In this document: piece after piece, positions 4,192 through 5,110 of the stretch
Layout: each line of letters starts with the position of its first letter
How positions within the stretch are numbered: the stretch's first letter is position 1
NCBI GenBank assembly: GCA_045590855.1
Contig: JAZNRV010000079.1
Coordinates: 1 to 5,110 of the forward strand
Direction of reading: 5' to 3'
Source: RGIG3009 sp045590855
GTDB taxonomy: Bacteria; Bacillota; Clostridia; Oscillospirales; Acutalibacteraceae
Length of the DNA: 5,110 nucleotides
Position numbers and translations under genes: made by a program
The notes under the pieces: model-generated
Database searches by the model: none
The model's input: the letters and a program-made list of their open reading frames with translations, nothing else
What the model was told of the DNA's origin: nothing

Positions 4192-5110
4192 CCCACGCTG
4201 ACTGTTTGTTCACATCGCGTAAAATCGGTTTCGATGCGTTTGCCGCATTGTGGCGGAGAATAGACCCAGCGGTCAATATGCCCTTCGGTAATAAAATATT
4301 TCAGCGGCGGCGGCAGTTGCGCCGTATCTTGCGCATCAATCAACACTAATTTGAGTTTCATTTTATCCGCCAAAATGTTTTTGATGTAAACGCCCGCATG
4401 TTGCCCCACGCGCACACCTGCGCGCGGCTCGGCAAGCCCCGCCAAATTGGGAGTGAGTTCCACAAACACACCGTAATCTTCCACCGAACGTATGATTCCC
4501 GCTACGGTTTCGCCTTGTTCAAAAAGCGCGGCATTTTCTTCCCACGTACCCAGCAGTTCACGTTGAGACAAACAAATTCGTTGATTGTCAATCGACGTTA
4601 CCACGGCGTAAATATCCATTCCCACGTACAAACGGTCGGACGGATGCGAAATACGGCTGACCGACAACGCGGCAATCGGCAACAGTGCGGGAATACCACA
4701 CCCGATATCACAAAACGCGCCAAAACTTTCAAGCCTTGTTACCCGTGCCTCGACCACGTCGCCCGGTTGTAATGTTGCCAAATACTCATAGCGGCATTTT
4801 TCCTGCGCTGCGCGGCGAGAACAAATTGCACGACGTTTGCCGTCGGGGGTATAGTCGAAACCCGTCACCAAAAAACTGACCGGCTTGCTCACGCGGGAAA
4901 TCAGTGCAATATCCCTGGTCGTCCCCTCCAAAATACCTTCCGCGCCTTCCTCACGCGGGATAACACCCTCCATACACGGTAACTCAACGTGCAAGTTGTG
5001 CTCGCTGGCGCACAGTACCGCACGCGCCTCCACCACCACTTGTTCCATGGCGGGTTCTGCCAACGCGCCCGCTGTTTGTGTAAAGCAGCGGATGGAGGCC
5101 GTGGTCAACA
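4188..5110 (-). CDS. S1 RNA-binding domain protein (three S1 repeats), N-terminus beyond window
   Basis: The open frame of about 306 residues is continuous to the right edge. It is acidic and soluble and holds three S1/OB-fold repeats: a divergent first one (about 24-99, VVVEARAVLCASEHNLHVEL...GVIPREEG), a canonical second (about 116-183, GDVVEARVTRLESFGAFCDIG...RISHPSDR) and a third (about 199-258, GETVAGIIRSVEDYGVFVEL), then a tail with YFITEGHIDRWVYSPP (271-286) and KRIETDF. As I recall, this arrangement is that of an S1-like protein widespread in Oscillospirales, probably binding RNA or ribosomes, with an unproven role. Family members have a longer start, and neither the TTG at 5106-5108 nor the ATG at 5046-5048 has a visible ribosome binding site, so the true start is taken to lie beyond base 5110. 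Its stop codon sits in the hairpin at 4144-4191; no clear terminator precedes tRNA-Arg. Confidence 0.85.
   Translation of the reverse strand, partial: LTTASIRCFTQTAGALAEPAMEQVVVEARAVLCASEHNLHVELPCMEGVIPREEGAEGILEGTTRDIALISRVSKPVSFLVTGFDYTPDGKRRAICSRRAAQEKCRYEYLATLQPGDVVEARVTRLESFGAFCDIGCGIPALLPIAALSVSRISHPSDRLYVGMDIYAVVTSIDNQRICLSQRELLGTWEENAALFEQGETVAGIIRSVEDYGVFVELTPNLAGLAEPRAGVRVGQHAGVYIKNILADKMKLKLVLIDAQDTAQLPPPLKYFITEGHIDRWVYSPPQCGKRIETDFTRCEQTVSVG

Noticed and set aside
4398..4772. 124-codon open frame on the plus strand opposite the S1 gene
   Set aside because: Antisense to canonical S1 repeats; no ribosome binding site and no promoter.

Overview
The window looks like an ordinary chromosomal stretch of a low-to-mid GC Gram-positive anaerobe, most likely a member of the Clostridia (Oscillospirales-like). 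The reasons are strong purine-rich ribosome binding sites, compact sigma-A promoters (several with an extended TGn -10), Rho-independent terminators, and protein families recalled from memory as common in gut Clostridia: PepD, OPT transporter, a DUF6054-like small protein and a triple-S1 protein with a conserved C-terminal tail. No database search was possible, so the taxonomy is inference.

Layout. Positions 1-202 hold the 5' end of an OPT-family transporter gene (minus strand, leaving the window at base 1) and its promoter. Positions 203-1633 carry pepD, a complete M20C dipeptidase, also on the minus strand. Positions 1634-1749 are a divergent control region with two back-to-back promoters whose -35 boxes are 8 bp apart and are bridged by a perfect 6-4-6 dyad. 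Positions 1750-2688 encode a membrane-anchored alpha/beta hydrolase on the plus strand. It converges on a minus-strand pair, a DUF6054-like gene (3409-3735) followed by an isoprenylcysteine methyltransferase-like membrane protein (2714-3379); a terminator hairpin sits across the two facing stop codons.

Positions 3736-4190 contain no protein gene but are dense in signals: the promoter of the DUF6054-like gene, a terminator, two arrays of degenerate 7-bp repeats in opposite orientation, a 14-bp inverted repeat, the tRNA-Arg(CCG) terminator, tRNA-Arg(CCG) itself, its promoter with a palindrome at the predicted start point, and a long hairpin containing a tRNA T-arm look-alike. From 4188 to the right edge is a minus-strand gene for a three-S1-repeat RNA-binding protein, cut by the window edge at its N-terminus.

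How the genes fit together: the OPT transporter and PepD make a plausible peptide uptake and dipeptide-hydrolysis pair. The other genes look like independent housekeeping or envelope functions. I see no mobile element, CRISPR array, toxin-antitoxin or defence system. The least explained parts are the heptad-repeat/inverted-repeat cluster downstream of the tRNA, the dyad between the divergent promoters, and the hairpin at the end of the S1 gene.
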